Part shown: positions 22,709 through 34,557 of the stretch, one piece after another
Layout: each line of letters opens with the position of its first letter
Numbering within the stretch: the stretch's first letter is position 1
Source of the DNA: Hexactinellida sp. DTS-2022
Lineage: Eukaryota > Porifera > Hexactinellida
Assembly (NCBI GenBank): GCA_028753945.1
Contig: JAPNXP010000004.1
Location: 2,356,001-2,420,000 of the forward strand
Length of the DNA: 64,000 nucleotides
Direction: 5' to 3'
The notes under the pieces: generated by a model
Database searches by the model: none
Told to the model about the DNA's origin: nothing
What the model saw: only the letters and a program-made list of their open reading frames with translations
Made by a program: the position numbers and the translations under genes

Positions 22709-25700
22709 CGTGGACTACGAAATAATGACGGAGTACTGAAATGAAAAAACGGACCATAGATATGTTAGAAGTGCATTGGTTATTGGTCCTAATTAGAGAC
22801 TAAATTATCAACTATGTTATTTTTATTGTTCATTTAATCATGGGTGTATAATAATTTGTCACTAAATTTAATAACCAACCAAATTGTTAATTAAGAACAT
22901 TTGGCTAACCTTTTGTTTATTGATTAATTAACCTTTGTTGTCTATTGTCTTAACTCGAAAGGTTAACTTTTTGTTGATTGGTTATAATAATTTGTTGTCT
23001 ATTGGTCTATTGGTTAATCTTTTTTTTTTTAACATTTAGCTTTCTAGTTTATTTATTTTATTGTGCTCGACGTAAAGATGCCTAATCAGTGTTCTGCACC
23101 TGTGTGTAGGAGTAGTTATCGAGGTGAACCATATACACCAGTGTTCAAACTTCCAAATACTCCCCCTGAACTTCGTGAGCAGTGGTTAAAATCTCTTCAT
23201 CGAGAGAACATAGAAAATCTAAAGCATATTTACGTTCTCTCCATCATTTTATGCCTGAAGATATTATCACCGTGGACAAAATAATGCAAGCAGACGGAAA
23301 GTTCACCGAGAAATTACGCGAAAGGCCCAAGCTTCGTACTACAGCCGTTCCTATGCTCTTACCTGGATGTCCGGCCTATCTTTCAGCTGAACAAGTTGGG
23401 AGACCTACTCGATTTACACGCGAGTCGAAAGAAACAGAACAATTTGCACGAGCTCTTGACTTAAGCCTGCAGCAACATGAAAGAGATAACGATGCATTTA
23501 TGTAAACAGTTTAAAGACCTAATTAAGAAAATTCCAGGACTTATTTTACCAAATAAGTGGATGGTTTGTCATTCTGACTATGATTCCCTTCATATATATA
23601 AACCCGAGTTCTCAGATCAGGGAATGAAGATTCAAGCTTGTTTGAAAGTATCTGGCAACTTAAGAATCTTTTCGTTTCGCGATAACCTCAGTATTCCGTT
23701 GACGTTGGATGTTTTATCTGATATACGACAGATCGAAGAAATTATCCAACAGACTGAAGATTTTTACATTAATGACAAAAATTCTACAAACCCGGACCAG
23801 CTTGTTTTTCATATTAATCAGGCCATTAAGCACGTTAATTTGGCAAAGAAAAGGCTCATTTCTAATTCTTCAGACTCAGATGATAGTCCAGAAACGGATT
23901 CCTATATTTCACAGCTTCAATTCATCGAATGCCAATTAGATAATATTCTCCCAAGTAAATTTAGGCGTAGATTTAATGTTCTTACTCAGGTAATGGCTTT
24001 AAAATCTCACCTGATCTCTCCAGCTTGTTACAGATACTTACAGTCACTCGAATGCCTCTCTTTACCACATCCTAAAACTCTTCAAAAACTCTACTCAAAT
24101 TTTGGGCTAGAGAATGATTTTTCAGCATTGCTTATACAAGCTACCTCTGAGTTTAGCGAAAAGGAAAAGAATCTTATTCTTCAACTGGATGAGATACATT
24201 TAAAATCTAACGTCGATTATAAGGGAGGAAAAATATTTGGCTACTCATTGCAACCTGATCACCCGATTAAAACTGTTTTCGCCATAATGGCATCAAGTCT
24301 TTATAAAAAGTGGTCAGAAATTGTCCGCTTGCTTCCATGGTCTTCTAATTCTGCTACCGAGATTTATACAGTGGTCAAGTCTGTCATTGGTGACATTGAA
24401 CGCTGTGGTCTAAAGGTGCAAGTTATCTGTACTGATAACTATCCTCTAAATGTGAACTTTTTCAAACTTTTTTCCTCTGATAAAAAGACTCTGACACCTA
24501 CTGCTATTCATCCCATTGATTCAGAAAGAAAAATCTTCTTAATTTTCGATTTCGTTCATATTGTAAAATCAATACGAAACAACTGGATCAATTTGAAAGA
24601 TTATGAACATACATTTTCTTATCCAAACACACTTATTTTTCCGAACTATGAAAATAGCCAACATATACATATTGCGAAATTTCAAGATATTCGAATGCTT
24701 TACAAAAACGAGCAGAGTTTAATCATCAAACAGGGTCATCGTTTAACAGCTAAAGCTTGCTGGCCCACAAGTTTAGAGCGGCAAAATGTCAGCCTAGCTT
24801 TAAAGATTTTCGACACATCAACACTCGCTGCATTATCTATTTACAACTCCGCACGAACAAATTCCGAAACCCAAACAATCGAGTTTCTTGACATTATTAT
24901 AAAAGTTTGGAAAATCTTCAATGTCAATACAACACATAAGCATATCAGACTTAATGATGATTTTTCCAAACCTCTTACGTATGATGATTATCGTTTTATT
25001 TTTCTACGGCTCATTGTTAATTGGCTTGCACGATGGCGATCTCGTGAAAATAAACACGGTAAATTGAGTCCCCAAACCTTCACAAGCTTCTCTCACTCGT
25101 GCCTTGCCCTGATTGAAATAGTAAATCATCTCACTCAAAATTGTGGATTTGATTACGTGCTCATATCACGATTACAAAATGACCCAATCGAACATCATTT
25201 TGGTTTGTATCGTATGATGTCTGGTGCACATTATCATATTAGCTATTCTCAAATAATTGAAAGTGAACGACGGATCAAGCTATCAAGCATCCTAAAATAT
25301 TCTCGAGAAAGGAACAATGAGATTACGTAAGTTTAAAGGATATGATCGATTCCTGTTCCTCCTCATCTAACGAACCTTCCAATTATGCTTTAAACCTAGA
25401 TACATACCTCATAGCATTGCAATCCTTTTCGACCATTACTTTTGATAGTTCACTTCTTCAATCAGTTGCCTTTGTCGGTGGATATGCTGTACACTCATAT
25501 TTGAAGCAATCTGTCAAGTGTGATACTTGTATGTCATTGATTACACAGGATAAAGAACTCGATATCGTTGGTACGGAAGATACTTATAAACTAATTCAAC
25601 TTATTGACCGAGGTGCTCTCAAATGGCCATCTCATATTGTTATAGATGCCATTATTATTGTGTTAAAGATCTTTATTACAATCGAAAATGACGAAACCTT

Positions 25701-26236
25701 AATGCGACAATTTTTAACAGGACCCTCTAGACAAATCCTAATTCAGCTGACAATTATTTTAATCGAAGAAAGCCAGAACATAAACTGGAGAAATACATGT
25801 AGTTTTTGCAATGTGCAAGGGTGGACTATCCTCCGAAAGATAACTACAATCACAGCGAACGTTATTTTGGCCAATAAAGTACGCAATGTCAATTCCGCTC
25901 TACGAGAACAAAAAAATATCCACTCTCGCAAACTCAAAAAGTTTAAAGATTAATGAATTAATAACTCAATTTTTACAAACATTATGTACTTCTCCTCAGT
26001 TTTATTACCTTATTATGTATTGTGTCTACAATTGCAATCATCAAAGCTTCTGATTGATATTGTTGATTATAAATTCCAATTAGGACTGTAATTATGATAG
26101 AACTTATATACCATTTTTTATATAACAAGATGATTGATTTATTGAGGAAATCATGAATTTGAATATGGCACTTCTAACATATCCTTGGTCCGTTTTTTCA
26201 TTTCAGTACTCCGTCCTTATTATTTCGTAGTCCACG
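22709..26236 (+). mobile_element. P element P4, nearly complete
   Basis: A 3,528-bp element inside P3. Ends CGTGGACTACGAAATAAT with imperfect inverted repeats of about 70 bp; flanking 7-bp repeat CTATGGG identical at 22702-22708 and 26237-26243. The outermost bases differ from the CATAGCC ends of P1-P3 and P5, so it is another subfamily. It carries the best-preserved P-type gene in the window. Confidence 0.93.
23078..25953 (+). pseudogene. P4 transposase (THAP, RNase H-like, GTP-binding-type insert)
   Basis: About 950 codons with three frame changes. THAP domain from the ATG at 23078 (MPNQCSAPVC; a family-typical start) to HHFMPED; a base loss near 23237 removes the third zinc Cys. A second frame change is near 23490. 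The long block 23477-25330 carries LQLDEIHLKS (first Asp, about 24185), CTDNYPLNVN (second Asp, about 24430), FDFVHIVKSIRNNW, and DPIEHHFGLYRMMSG (last acidic residue region). After a change near 25320, the C-terminal block 25342-25953 has GYAVHSYLKQSVKCDTC and a final CSFC. Length and order match P/THAP9 transposases. Confidence 0.9.
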
Positions 26237-26317
26237 CTATGGGTCAATAATAATATCGTACACTACTTCATCCTTGGTGCAAAATATTTGCTTGGATGGT
26301 AGGCCTTATGGTATATT

Positions 26318-26664
26318 GAATTTCTTCATTTGGTGGAATTTGATAATATTATACAAAACTTATATACGTGCTATCTAAATCAAATATTAACTTTTCGTGT
26401 ATACTATTTCGGCAATTTTCCAAGTCTATTGCCCGTTCATGATAACAAATTGTTGTCAACAGATGTCTTATGAATTGAAGATTCTCTGAAAGGACCAAAA
26501 GTATTGTTCATATTTTGCAAATTTACATTTTGTATTCGTATTAACGAGGTTCCACTGTACTGTATATTAATTTCTTAATTTAATTAGGATTTATTTAGTT
26601 TAATCATCAAAAATAAAGGCGAGAACATTCAGGGGTTAATGGTTTTAAGAAAATCATTATTGAA
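26318..26664. other. No gene recognised
   Basis: AT-rich DNA. ACGAGGTTCCACTGTA near 26543 looks like one end of a pogo-type MITE without a partner. Confidence 0.4.
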
Positions 26665-27446
26665 TCTATACTATTAAAACACAAGGCTGGGTGTGTGCTA
26701 TATTTGTTTGTATGATACGAGTTGATTGAAGAAGGTGGACGGTTTCCAAATGTGATTTTTGGCATATAGGGGTAACCTTTGGCACTTGCCAAAAGATGAG
26801 GTTTTCAATCGAAATTTCTCACACCCCGACAAGTTATAACGTCATTGTCACATTTCGAGAGCCCTGAAAATTCACTTATTCGCACATAATTCGGCCCTTT
26901 AAGAGATAAAAATCTGAAAATTTATAGAATATGCACATTAATAATGCGGACACGTTGGTCACACCAGGGCCCGTATTCGCTAAGAAGTTAAGTACGTACT
27001 TAAGTCGTATTCACTAAGATTTAAGTGTGTACTAAGTACATACTTAAGTACAAAACTTAATTAACCTACTAAGTTAACTTAACTTATAAGAATTTACTTT
27101 TATTGACTCTTTAGACGTTGGTGTTTAATTAGAACGTTGTAATAGATTTCTAGTAGTACTTGCTTTACTTTAGGAGAAGTTTATGATTATATTTTCAACA
27201 TTTATTACTATTGGTTGTTATTTTCTAAAAGTTCTGTTTTTTTTCAAGCACACAAATCACAGGAACTTCATTGAGAATATTATTTTTAAAGTTAAAAGAA
27301 TACACCAAGCTATTACAATAGCATTCCTCACACTAATATGCTATGCTATTAAATAAAATTGAATAAATATAATTCAATTTCGTACTTAAGTACGTACTTA
27401 GTTAAGTATGTCCTTAAGCACAACAATATTTCTTAGTGAGTACTCA

Positions 27447-27898
27447 TTGCAGGCTTGTCAAAAGGTCAGGTCATGACCTGACCTGACCTGACCTTTGAGT
27501 GACCTGAACCTATTTTCTGAATGCCTTGACCTGACCTGACCTGACCTGAACCTAATCTTGCATGATTTTGACCTGACCTGACCTGACCTGAACTGAACTT
27601 TTTTGACCTGAATTGACCTGAAAATGACCTGAAATTGACCTGAAATGACCTGAAATTGACCTGAAATTCAGGGATTTTCATTTGATTGACTCGATGACTC
27701 GCGAGTCACCACGAGTCATCGAGTCAGACTAGAATCACTGAATTTTGTCACGAGTCAGATTTCTCGGTGACGCGAGTCAGTTGACTCGGTGACTCATGAA
27801 AGCCCTGCTGAAATTGACCTGAAATTACCTGAAATTGACCTGAGAATGTGAAAGACCTGACCTGACCTGACCTGACAATGCGGGACCTTTTGACAAGC
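27447..27898. mobile_element. hAT-type MITE built of GACCT repeats
   Basis: Ends CAGGCTTGTCAAAAGGTC and the exact inverse. The interior is mostly GACCT pentamers and TGACCTGAAAT. No convincing TSD. Confidence 0.7.
27669..27807. mobile_element. 139-bp hAT-type MITE, innermost of four
   Basis: Ends CAGGGATTTTCAT and, inverted, CAGGGCTTTCATGAG; perfect 8-bp TSD CTGAAATT at 27661-27668 and 27808-27815. The interior is GACTCGxTGACTCG repeats. The TSD copies one unit of the surrounding MITE. Confidence 0.88.
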
Positions 27899-28191
27899 CT
27901 GGTACTTAGTTAAGTATGTAGATAACTAAGTACGTACTTAGTACTTAAGTATATACTTAGTACTTATGTAATCTTAGTGAATACGGGCCCAGATTGCCAA
28001 TATGCTAACTAATTATCGTATAATGACGTAATCACCAAAATTTTAAATTGTTAAATTTGACTATTTTAGGCCTATTCACGCTTTATAATCAATGTTAGAA
28101 GTATATAAACCCACATACCAACCGCGAAGCGGTTGGTGTGTGTGGTTGTGTTCTGCCGCGAAGCGACCTAGCAAGCGAAGCGCGCTACTAA

Positions 28192-28423
28192 TGAATAAAT
28201 AACAACTAAGTGTATAACTGCAAGTATTTAAAATTTTATTATCACTGGGTAACACGAATGGCAGGGGCGTATTGAGCCATTCACTGGATTATTCTGTCCT
28301 TAATCGGCGCATACTTTACACTATTTTTTCTTATAGTAAATAACCATATTGTTATCAGGAAATAGAATATACATAATTATTCCTATTAAAAGATGGGTGA
28401 GATAATTACAGCATTCGTATATA
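28192..28423. other. No gene recognised
   Basis: AT-rich flank; a CAGGGGCGTATTGAG at about 28263 resembles a lone hAT end. Confidence 0.35.
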
Positions 28424-29129
28424 CAGTAGAAGCTCGTCAGTGTTTTCCAGAAAAGACCACCCCGGAAAAGGTTCGTAAATTTGGAAAAAAATAATTATGA
28501 CCGCGAACATATATGGCAATACTGTAGGCCCATTTATGGTCAGCTTCTATAAGCAAGAGACATATATTGTAAAGAGATTCTACAGGACTTTTGAATTTGG
28601 GTCCCTAATGTAAACTAAGGTTAGTGGATTAACCACTAAATACACTGATATACGTATATGATATGTTTACTAATAGTACCAAAGGTGCCAGGTAAACGGT
28701 GATTAGTGTGGTATGTAGAAATTCTTCGAAACCAAATAAATCATATAAAAGTAACTGTTTCTAAGTTCTAACCGTGTGAAAAAAGTCAAAGTTGTGGAAT
28801 AAGCATTTAATTGATTGTAGACAGTGATATAGTATCCGCACTGTCACCGAAATATATTAATTATGCGTAGGCCAGTCAATAGAAAAAGGTAAAAAAGCGT
28901 TTTTTTGCACCTGCCCCGGTATTCTCTAGAAAAGGGCGGTATTTACCGAACACTGAACCTCGTTAATACGAGCACCAATGGACGATAAATTTGTTTGCTT
29001 TTCCGGTGATTATATTAACCGGAGTGATAGCCAATGATTAGCCATTGTAGGGACCTGATTCTATGGAAATGTTTATCTGTTTATCCTGAAAATAGTAATA
29101 ACGGAGTTCGTACTAAAGAAGTTCTACTG
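28424..29129. mobile_element. Probable pogo-type MITE
   Basis: Ends CAGTAGAAGCTCGTCAG and, inverted, CAGTAGAACTTCTTTAG; TA on the left flank only. About 706 bp, no coding sequence. Confidence 0.5.
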
Positions 29130-30011
29130 TTTTATGGAAATACTCGTTGAATACAAGAGGTATTGATGTATATTTAGATAAATACAAACAGTTTCGCTTG
29201 CTTGCTCGCCTGCGGGCAATTTGAATCTGCAGGTGCATTCTGGTGACTAATATATCCCAATTGATTAAAAACTTTGCCCATACAACAGAAGAAACATGTG
29301 AGATTTCTTTATATCTTGTATAATATATAGATATGTATGTTTACAAAAGTAAAACTAAATATTTTCCAAGTGTACATACTAACTGACTTTACATTATATT
29401 GAGATACGTATAAATAATAAATTGGTTAAAGAAATAGTATATACTAACCCCAAGTACGTACTAATCAAAGTACATTCTAACCGAGTACGACAGAAGTACA
29501 AATATGCATACAAAACGCAATTAACTCTGTCAATAGTTTAATAAATTTTTATTTGTAAATTCGTATACGGCATAAAATCTAGTCATTAAAGAGGTCACAT
29601 GACCTTGTTCGAGATGGGAGATTCAATAACAACGCTGGGTTCTGACACATTCCATTATGAATAATTTTTTCTACCCTGTACATGACTAATATTTCTTAAA
29701 CGGATATTCTTTTGAGAACAAACTTGCGTTTTATACTCTAAGAGGTGATATAACAAGCGTTCGCGAGAGCGGGCTTCAGTCTGACTTTTTCCGACAATTC
29801 TTTGTCGCATTCTTGAAAAATACTCCAGATCCAAATAAATATTTAAAATATATTTCTGAATGTTTGTGCCTATTTTGATGCTTGTATCAAAAATTGAGTA
29901 ATTTTACCCCATGATGCCCAGCGTAAACTTAAAAACATAAAACAGACTCGTTTTAAACGAAATTGAATTAAAGTCTTAATTGAAAATGGCTAAATAACAT
30001 TATATATATAT
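29130..30011. other. No gene recognised
   Basis: AT-rich DNA with scattered TATA runs. No coding or repeat structure that I can support. Confidence 0.45.
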
Positions 30012-30396
30012 AGGGCTGAAACGAATATACCGAATATTCGTTCGAAATGATTGAACGAATATTCGTTCGTTTGCAAACGAACATTCGTTTGGACGAATAT
30101 TAGAATGAAACGGATATTCGTTGACTGATTTTGGACAACAACAAGACTTTTGTATAGCTTAGAGATATCGTAATTATAAATTCCCACTTAAACTAGCTGA
30201 TTATTAGTTAACTTGTGTATAATACACTTCGTAACTATTATTATACCATTGTAACATGATCAAAAACCTATTTTCCAATGTATTTTGTCTCGAGAAATTG
30301 ATTTAATGCTTAGTCATCCAAACGAACGAATATTCGAATATTCGTTCGTTTAGAAAAAGGTTCGTTCGTTACATTTCGAATATTCGTTTCAGCCCT
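30012..30396. mobile_element. hAT-like MITE with GAATATTCGTT repeats
   Basis: Ends AGGGCTGAAACGAATA and the exact inverse, flanked by TATATATA. ACGAATATTCGTTCG motifs repeat inside. About 385 bp. Confidence 0.75.
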
Positions 30397-30410
30397 ATAT
30401 ATATATATAT

Positions 30411-30558
30411 CAGGGGCGGCGGAATCGGTCAGGTCGGTCAGGCCATGGCCTGACGACTTTTAGAAAGTGGCCAGGCCAATAGCCTTACCACTCTTACGTC
30501 ACTAGTTAGGCCGTTCAAGCATGGCCTGACTACTTTATAACTGCTTCCGCCGACCCTG
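30411..30558. mobile_element. hAT-type MITE, 148 bp
   Basis: Ends CAGGGGCGGCGGAA and, inverted, CAGGGTCGGCGGAA. Interior GGTCAGGCCATGGCCTGAC motifs. The flanks are AT repeats, so the TSD cannot be judged. Confidence 0.7.
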
Positions 30559-30586
30559 TATATAGTATATCATAGCCTACTATATA

Positions 30587-31066
30587 CAGTACCCGGACAA
30601 AAGTATTCGACCACCCAACATTTTCCCATTGAAAATAGTACTATAGTAGGCCTAATAATATTGTTCAATGTATTAAAACTTTATGACATATTGTTATTTT
30701 GAATTTAGATTCGTATTCTACGCAATCGAATTACCCATTGTAGATGCTTCCAATTGATTACATATTAATTCGGTTGAAATTTATCATCAAATGGCAACAT
30801 GTGCCACCAGTTCCCATCTCTCCCATAGTGGCAATTTGGGAAAAGTGGTGCATAGTGGCACAGAAAGAAAATCTTTAACCAAATCAAAAAGGGATTTAAT
30901 TGAAAGCTCCTACAATTGTTAATTCGAATGTGCAGAATACGAATATGTAAACGAAATAGCAATATCTCATATAATTTTAAAACACCATCTTCCATTGTTA
31001 ACCCAACTATAGTACTTTTTTCAACGGGAAAATGTTGGGTGGTCGAATACTTTTGTCCGGGTACTG
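30587..31066. mobile_element. Tc1/mariner-type MITE in the P5 terminal repeat
   Basis: Ends CAGTACCCGGACAAAAGTAT and the exact inverse over more than 40 bp, with TA on both sides (30585-30586, 31067-31068). Removing it restores the P5 end. 480 bp; no transposase, though the TA TSD and end sequence fit Tc1/mariner. Confidence 0.9.
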
Positions 31067-31471
31067 TATATGGCCTGAAAGTAACCTATAAACTATGGAC
31101 CAAGGATGAAGGAGAAGATGGTAATATTTATCCAACTACAATATTTATTTAGTTGGATAAATATTACCAATATTTATTATATTCTTCCTTTCAATCTATT
31201 CAGTCATTTGTCAAGTCATTTTCTTGTCCGCCATTTCTTGATGAGATTCATGACCTATCAACAATTGATTGTGCTCACAGTTGATTCAATCATTAGCATT
31301 TATTGCAGGCTATTCTGTCCATCAGTACCTGAACGAACAAAACCGTGTCATGTCTGTCTACATATGCTAACACTTGATAAATAATTTCTGTTTGATTTAG
31401 ACCTAGACTCTCAGTATAAACTTCTGCAGCTAACGGACCGTGGCGGACTTAAATATCCATCTGAGCCAGTT

Positions 31472-31672
31472 TTGAAATCCATACTTGCTCTATGGAAGAC
31501 CTTTAGTGCCATCGAAAACAATAAAGAGCTGTTGGCGAAGCTTATAAGTGGACCTTCTAGACAATTACTAGTTGAACTCGCGTTGCTGTATTTGGAAGAT
31601 AGTGATAATCGTGATCCAAGTATTTGGAAGTCTACTTGTATTAGCTGTGGTGTGTTTAGTTGGAACATTTGA
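31472..31672 (+). pseudogene. P5 transposase, C-terminal fragment
   Basis: 66-residue block nearly identical to 8921-9121 in P2 (SGPSRQLLVELALL, CISC). It has lost all upstream domains; only the tail of the gene survives. Confidence 0.75.
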
Positions 31673-32185
31673 TCGAAGCTAGTCTTTACCGCAGCGAATT
31701 GCTTTCTTGTAAACAAAGTTAAAGAATTATAATAATAAAAAAGTATAGAAAAGCGTAAATTAAAGAAATTCTCTTAATTATGAGTCTACTTATTTGTATT
31801 TACCATGATTTCTATTACTCTGTTTATTCTTATTTTTATTATGTAGTTAAGTGTGTTGTATGTCACTGCTAGAGCCAGAGAGAGAAAGAGGAGAGAGGAA
31901 AGTAGCAAATAATTGTGTAGTATTTACTGTAAATTAATATTATAAATTGTACTGTTTGTGTCTATTATTAATATTAAATTATGAAAATCCAATCACCGTA
32001 CTCATTACAGCTAATATTAATTAAGGGCTAGCAGGGCTGAGTTATGTTTACGACCTAGATACCCATAAAGAACTTAGTAGATCAATATAGAAAACATTTA
32101 AAAATTAAAATTTCCTATCTTCTTGTGCATCCCTAGTATATCTACTGTCAGGCCATATATAGAGTAGGCTATGTGTATATATACA

Positions 32186-32829
32186 CTAGCGTTTCGTTTT
32201 CTAGGTCGCTTCGCGAGAGAACATAACCAAATATCAACCGATTTGGGTTGATGTCTGGTTTATACACTACTAACTTTGATTATAAAGCGTGAATAGGCCC
32301 AAAATATCAAATTTAAAATTTAGTGATTACGTAATCATGCGATAATGACCAAGCATATTGGCAATCTGATGTGACCAACGTGTCCGCATCATTAATGTAC
32401 ATAATCTATTAAGTTTTCAGATTTTTATATCTTAGAGGACGCGAATTATGTCATATTAAGTGAATTTCAGGCTTCTCGAAATGTGATAATGACGTCAAAA
32501 CTTGTCGAGGTGTGATAAATTTTGAGTGGAAAATTTGAGCTACCCCTGCATGCCAAAATCACATTTGGAAACCGTACAATTTCTCCATTCAACTAGGTAC
32601 ATACAAACAAATATATATACACAGATACTCAAGTGTTTTTTGAAAGGATTTGCTTAGAGGGCCCTACCAACAATTAGAGGCCCTCACTCTACATTTCATG
32701 ATATTGAGTACTTAGCACGTTAAAAATTAGAGGCCCATTGAGAAAAATTAGAAGCACATTTTGGGACTCTAATTTGCCTTAAAAAACACTGCACATACTA
32801 TATACTGGTTTGTGTTTTAATAGTATAGA
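32186..32829 (-). mobile_element. Nonautonomous Helitron, copy b
   Basis: On the minus strand it runs from TCTATACTATTAAAACACAA (5', after A) to CTAG (3', before T), so both Helitron rules, A|T target and CTRR end, are met. 644 bp; shares TGACGTCA-containing core, TTTATAATCAA and GCGAAGCGACCTAG with copy a. It begins 13 bp after P5. Confidence 0.82.
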
Positions 32830-33844
32830 TTTCTTAAAATTTCCTGGTAGTACTATAGTTTTTAGTTATTTGTCAAATTATGTGTCTCTGCAGCAAAGGT
32901 AAGTCGACCATATGTCCTTCTTACATCAAACACGAGAGTATAAAATTGAGAAGACTGGAGAAGTAAACATCTGATAATAAGGCTATACAGTCAACATCGG
33001 GCATCTCGAACCCTCAGGAATTCTAAAATCTGTGAGAGACATTGATTGTTTGAGTTATCGAAAGGAATTTGCATGGGTGTATGTTTAAAATATTGTTTAA
33101 ATTTGCGAGTGTTCGAGATAACGGGCATTAGAGAAAGTGGATGTTGATTGTAGTATGAGGCATATATGCCATACTTTAGAAATTCTGAATATGGTAGGAA
33201 GTGGACTATTAAAAAGAAGAGATAGTAATAAATTTAAAAAGATGGATATAAAGTATTGTTCTTCTAAAATAGGACATATAGTCTCCATCTCCAGGCCTGT
33301 AGTCAGAAAAAGTAATAGTGGGTGAAGTTGTGAGAATTGGAGAGGGGCTGAGTCTAATGTAATATGAAAACCACAGGTATATTCAAACGAGTTTAATTAG
33401 GGAAAAAGTATTCCCAGTTGGCACAAGTCTCTCCAGAGGAGCGGAAAAGGTCCCTTAACACAACGGGGTTAATAGAAACGGTGTTCCTACTTCTCCATGC
33501 CCCCAATTTCGGCGCCTATTAATCGTAGAAAATTTTCCTTTAGTATTAATTGGGATCTTAAACAACAGAATTTACGAATAGATGCATATACTTGGATTTT
33601 CTTAAAATAACTCAATTAGAATGAATCAACATACTTGTCCGGAAAAAATTAAGAGTTCAGGATACAAAACGGACCATCCGAAACGGCTAAAATATTGACC
33701 AGTAGGACCCGCTCCTACGCCTATGACATACCTGTCAACCTATTTGAGTCATATCCCTGTACAGGGCTCCAATTTTCCCGTACATTGGCAAAAACCCTGT
33801 ACACCTCCCAAATAATTTTCACGCACGTCCAGGGAATGACTATA
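32830..33844. other. No gene recognised
   Basis: AT-rich DNA, with a stretch of GTACAGGG-type sequence at 33755-33805 that recurs in looser form at about 39065-39140 on the other side of the mariner MITE. No gene. Confidence 0.4.
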
Positions 33845-34557
33845 CACTGACCAGCCAAAAGTATTTGAACGATAGGGATTTTAATGCACACACAATATTC
33901 ATCCGGTAACTTATTAACGGCTATCTAAAATACTCTGAAATGACTATAAATAACTTATTATAGATATATGTTGCAGTCTATTGCCGAAATTAGTCATTTG
34001 CGCAATTGACTAGTTAGTTGCGCAAAAAACTAATTGGTTCGTCATTTGCGCAATTGACTAGTCTATTGCCGAAGTCAACAAAACATCATTAGTTTTCAGA
34101 TTTTTCAGGCTTCTATTTTAATGTCGGATGATTATATATTGTTGAATCTTCACTTACGTAAGCATATCTTCACTATTACTTTCCTCAGTGCCCTGACACT
34201 TGCTACGCCAGGTATGCCGCCCCTGGCTATTTTAGAGTGTGTTAATTAATAGTAATCTTCAACAAAATTGGCAATACGTGACAATAAAGTGCAGTAGAAA
34301 AAATATGATGCGGGCGGTGGAGCTGAAACAAGTTTATCATTAACAATGCAAATGGCTTTACCGACTGTGTATCGATATAAGCATTTTCAACCTCAAGGAG
34401 AAGTAATCACGTTTGGGTGATGATATCTTGATTTCACTGTTAATTTCTATATACTGTAACTTAAATTATGTAGTCGGAAATAGTATATAAACGAAAGCTA
34501 GCATGAGTCCAATTAAGTTAAACGTGGATATATTTTTGCATTTTTGTTGGTTGAGAA

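Larger units (their letters stand above)
17846..26310 (-). mobile_element. P element P3, host of P4 and a foldback
   Basis: The left end is CATAGGCTACTCTATATAAG; the right end keeps CTACTTCATCC and TAGGCCTTATG inverted but lacks about a dozen bases of the terminal repeat. The flanking 7-bp repeat GTATATT is identical at 17839-17845 and 26311-26317. Without its passengers (P4, the foldback and two MITEs) it is about 3.4 kb. The minus-strand gene is badly decayed. A terminal fragment of the same subfamily lies at 40310-40512. Confidence 0.85.
26967..27990. mobile_element. Harbinger-like MITE
   Basis: Inverted ends GGGCCCGTATTC and CTTAGTGAATACGGGCCC with ACTTAAGTACGTACTT motifs next to each. 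The uninterrupted Helitron copy at 32350 shows the empty site, limiting any TSD to about 3 bp. The end sequence resembles PIF/Harbinger MITEs. It holds a further MITE at 27447-27898. Confidence 0.7.
26665..28191 (+). mobile_element. Nonautonomous Helitron, copy a, with three nested elements
   Basis: 5' end TCTATACTATTAAAACACAA after an A; 3' part AAGCGACCTAGCAAGCGAAG ending near CTACTAA, before T. The same sequence inverted is at 32186-32829. No terminal inverted repeats and no TSD, as expected for Helitrons. No RepHel coding sequence. The 26967-27990 element sits inside it. Confidence 0.75.
30571..32173 (+). mobile_element. P element P5, internally deleted, hit by a mariner MITE
   Basis: Ends CATAGCCTACTATATA and, inverted, CATAGCCTACTCTATATATG; flanks AGTATAT and TGTATAT (6 of 7). 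The left terminal repeat is split by the MITE at 30587-31066. The first about 80 bp after the end match the THAP-side end of P2; the rest (31190-32173) matches its C-terminal side. Everything between is deleted. Confidence 0.88.

Noticed and set aside
25318-25342. A GTAAGT splice donor in the P4 gene suggesting a regulated intron as in Drosophila P
   Set aside because: The coding sequence resumes in the next frame within about 15 bases, so a simple base loss explains it better; no acceptor at a workable distance is evident.
27466-27681. A Ser/Gly/Gln-rich frame
   Set aside because: It is a translation of GACCT repeats in a MITE.
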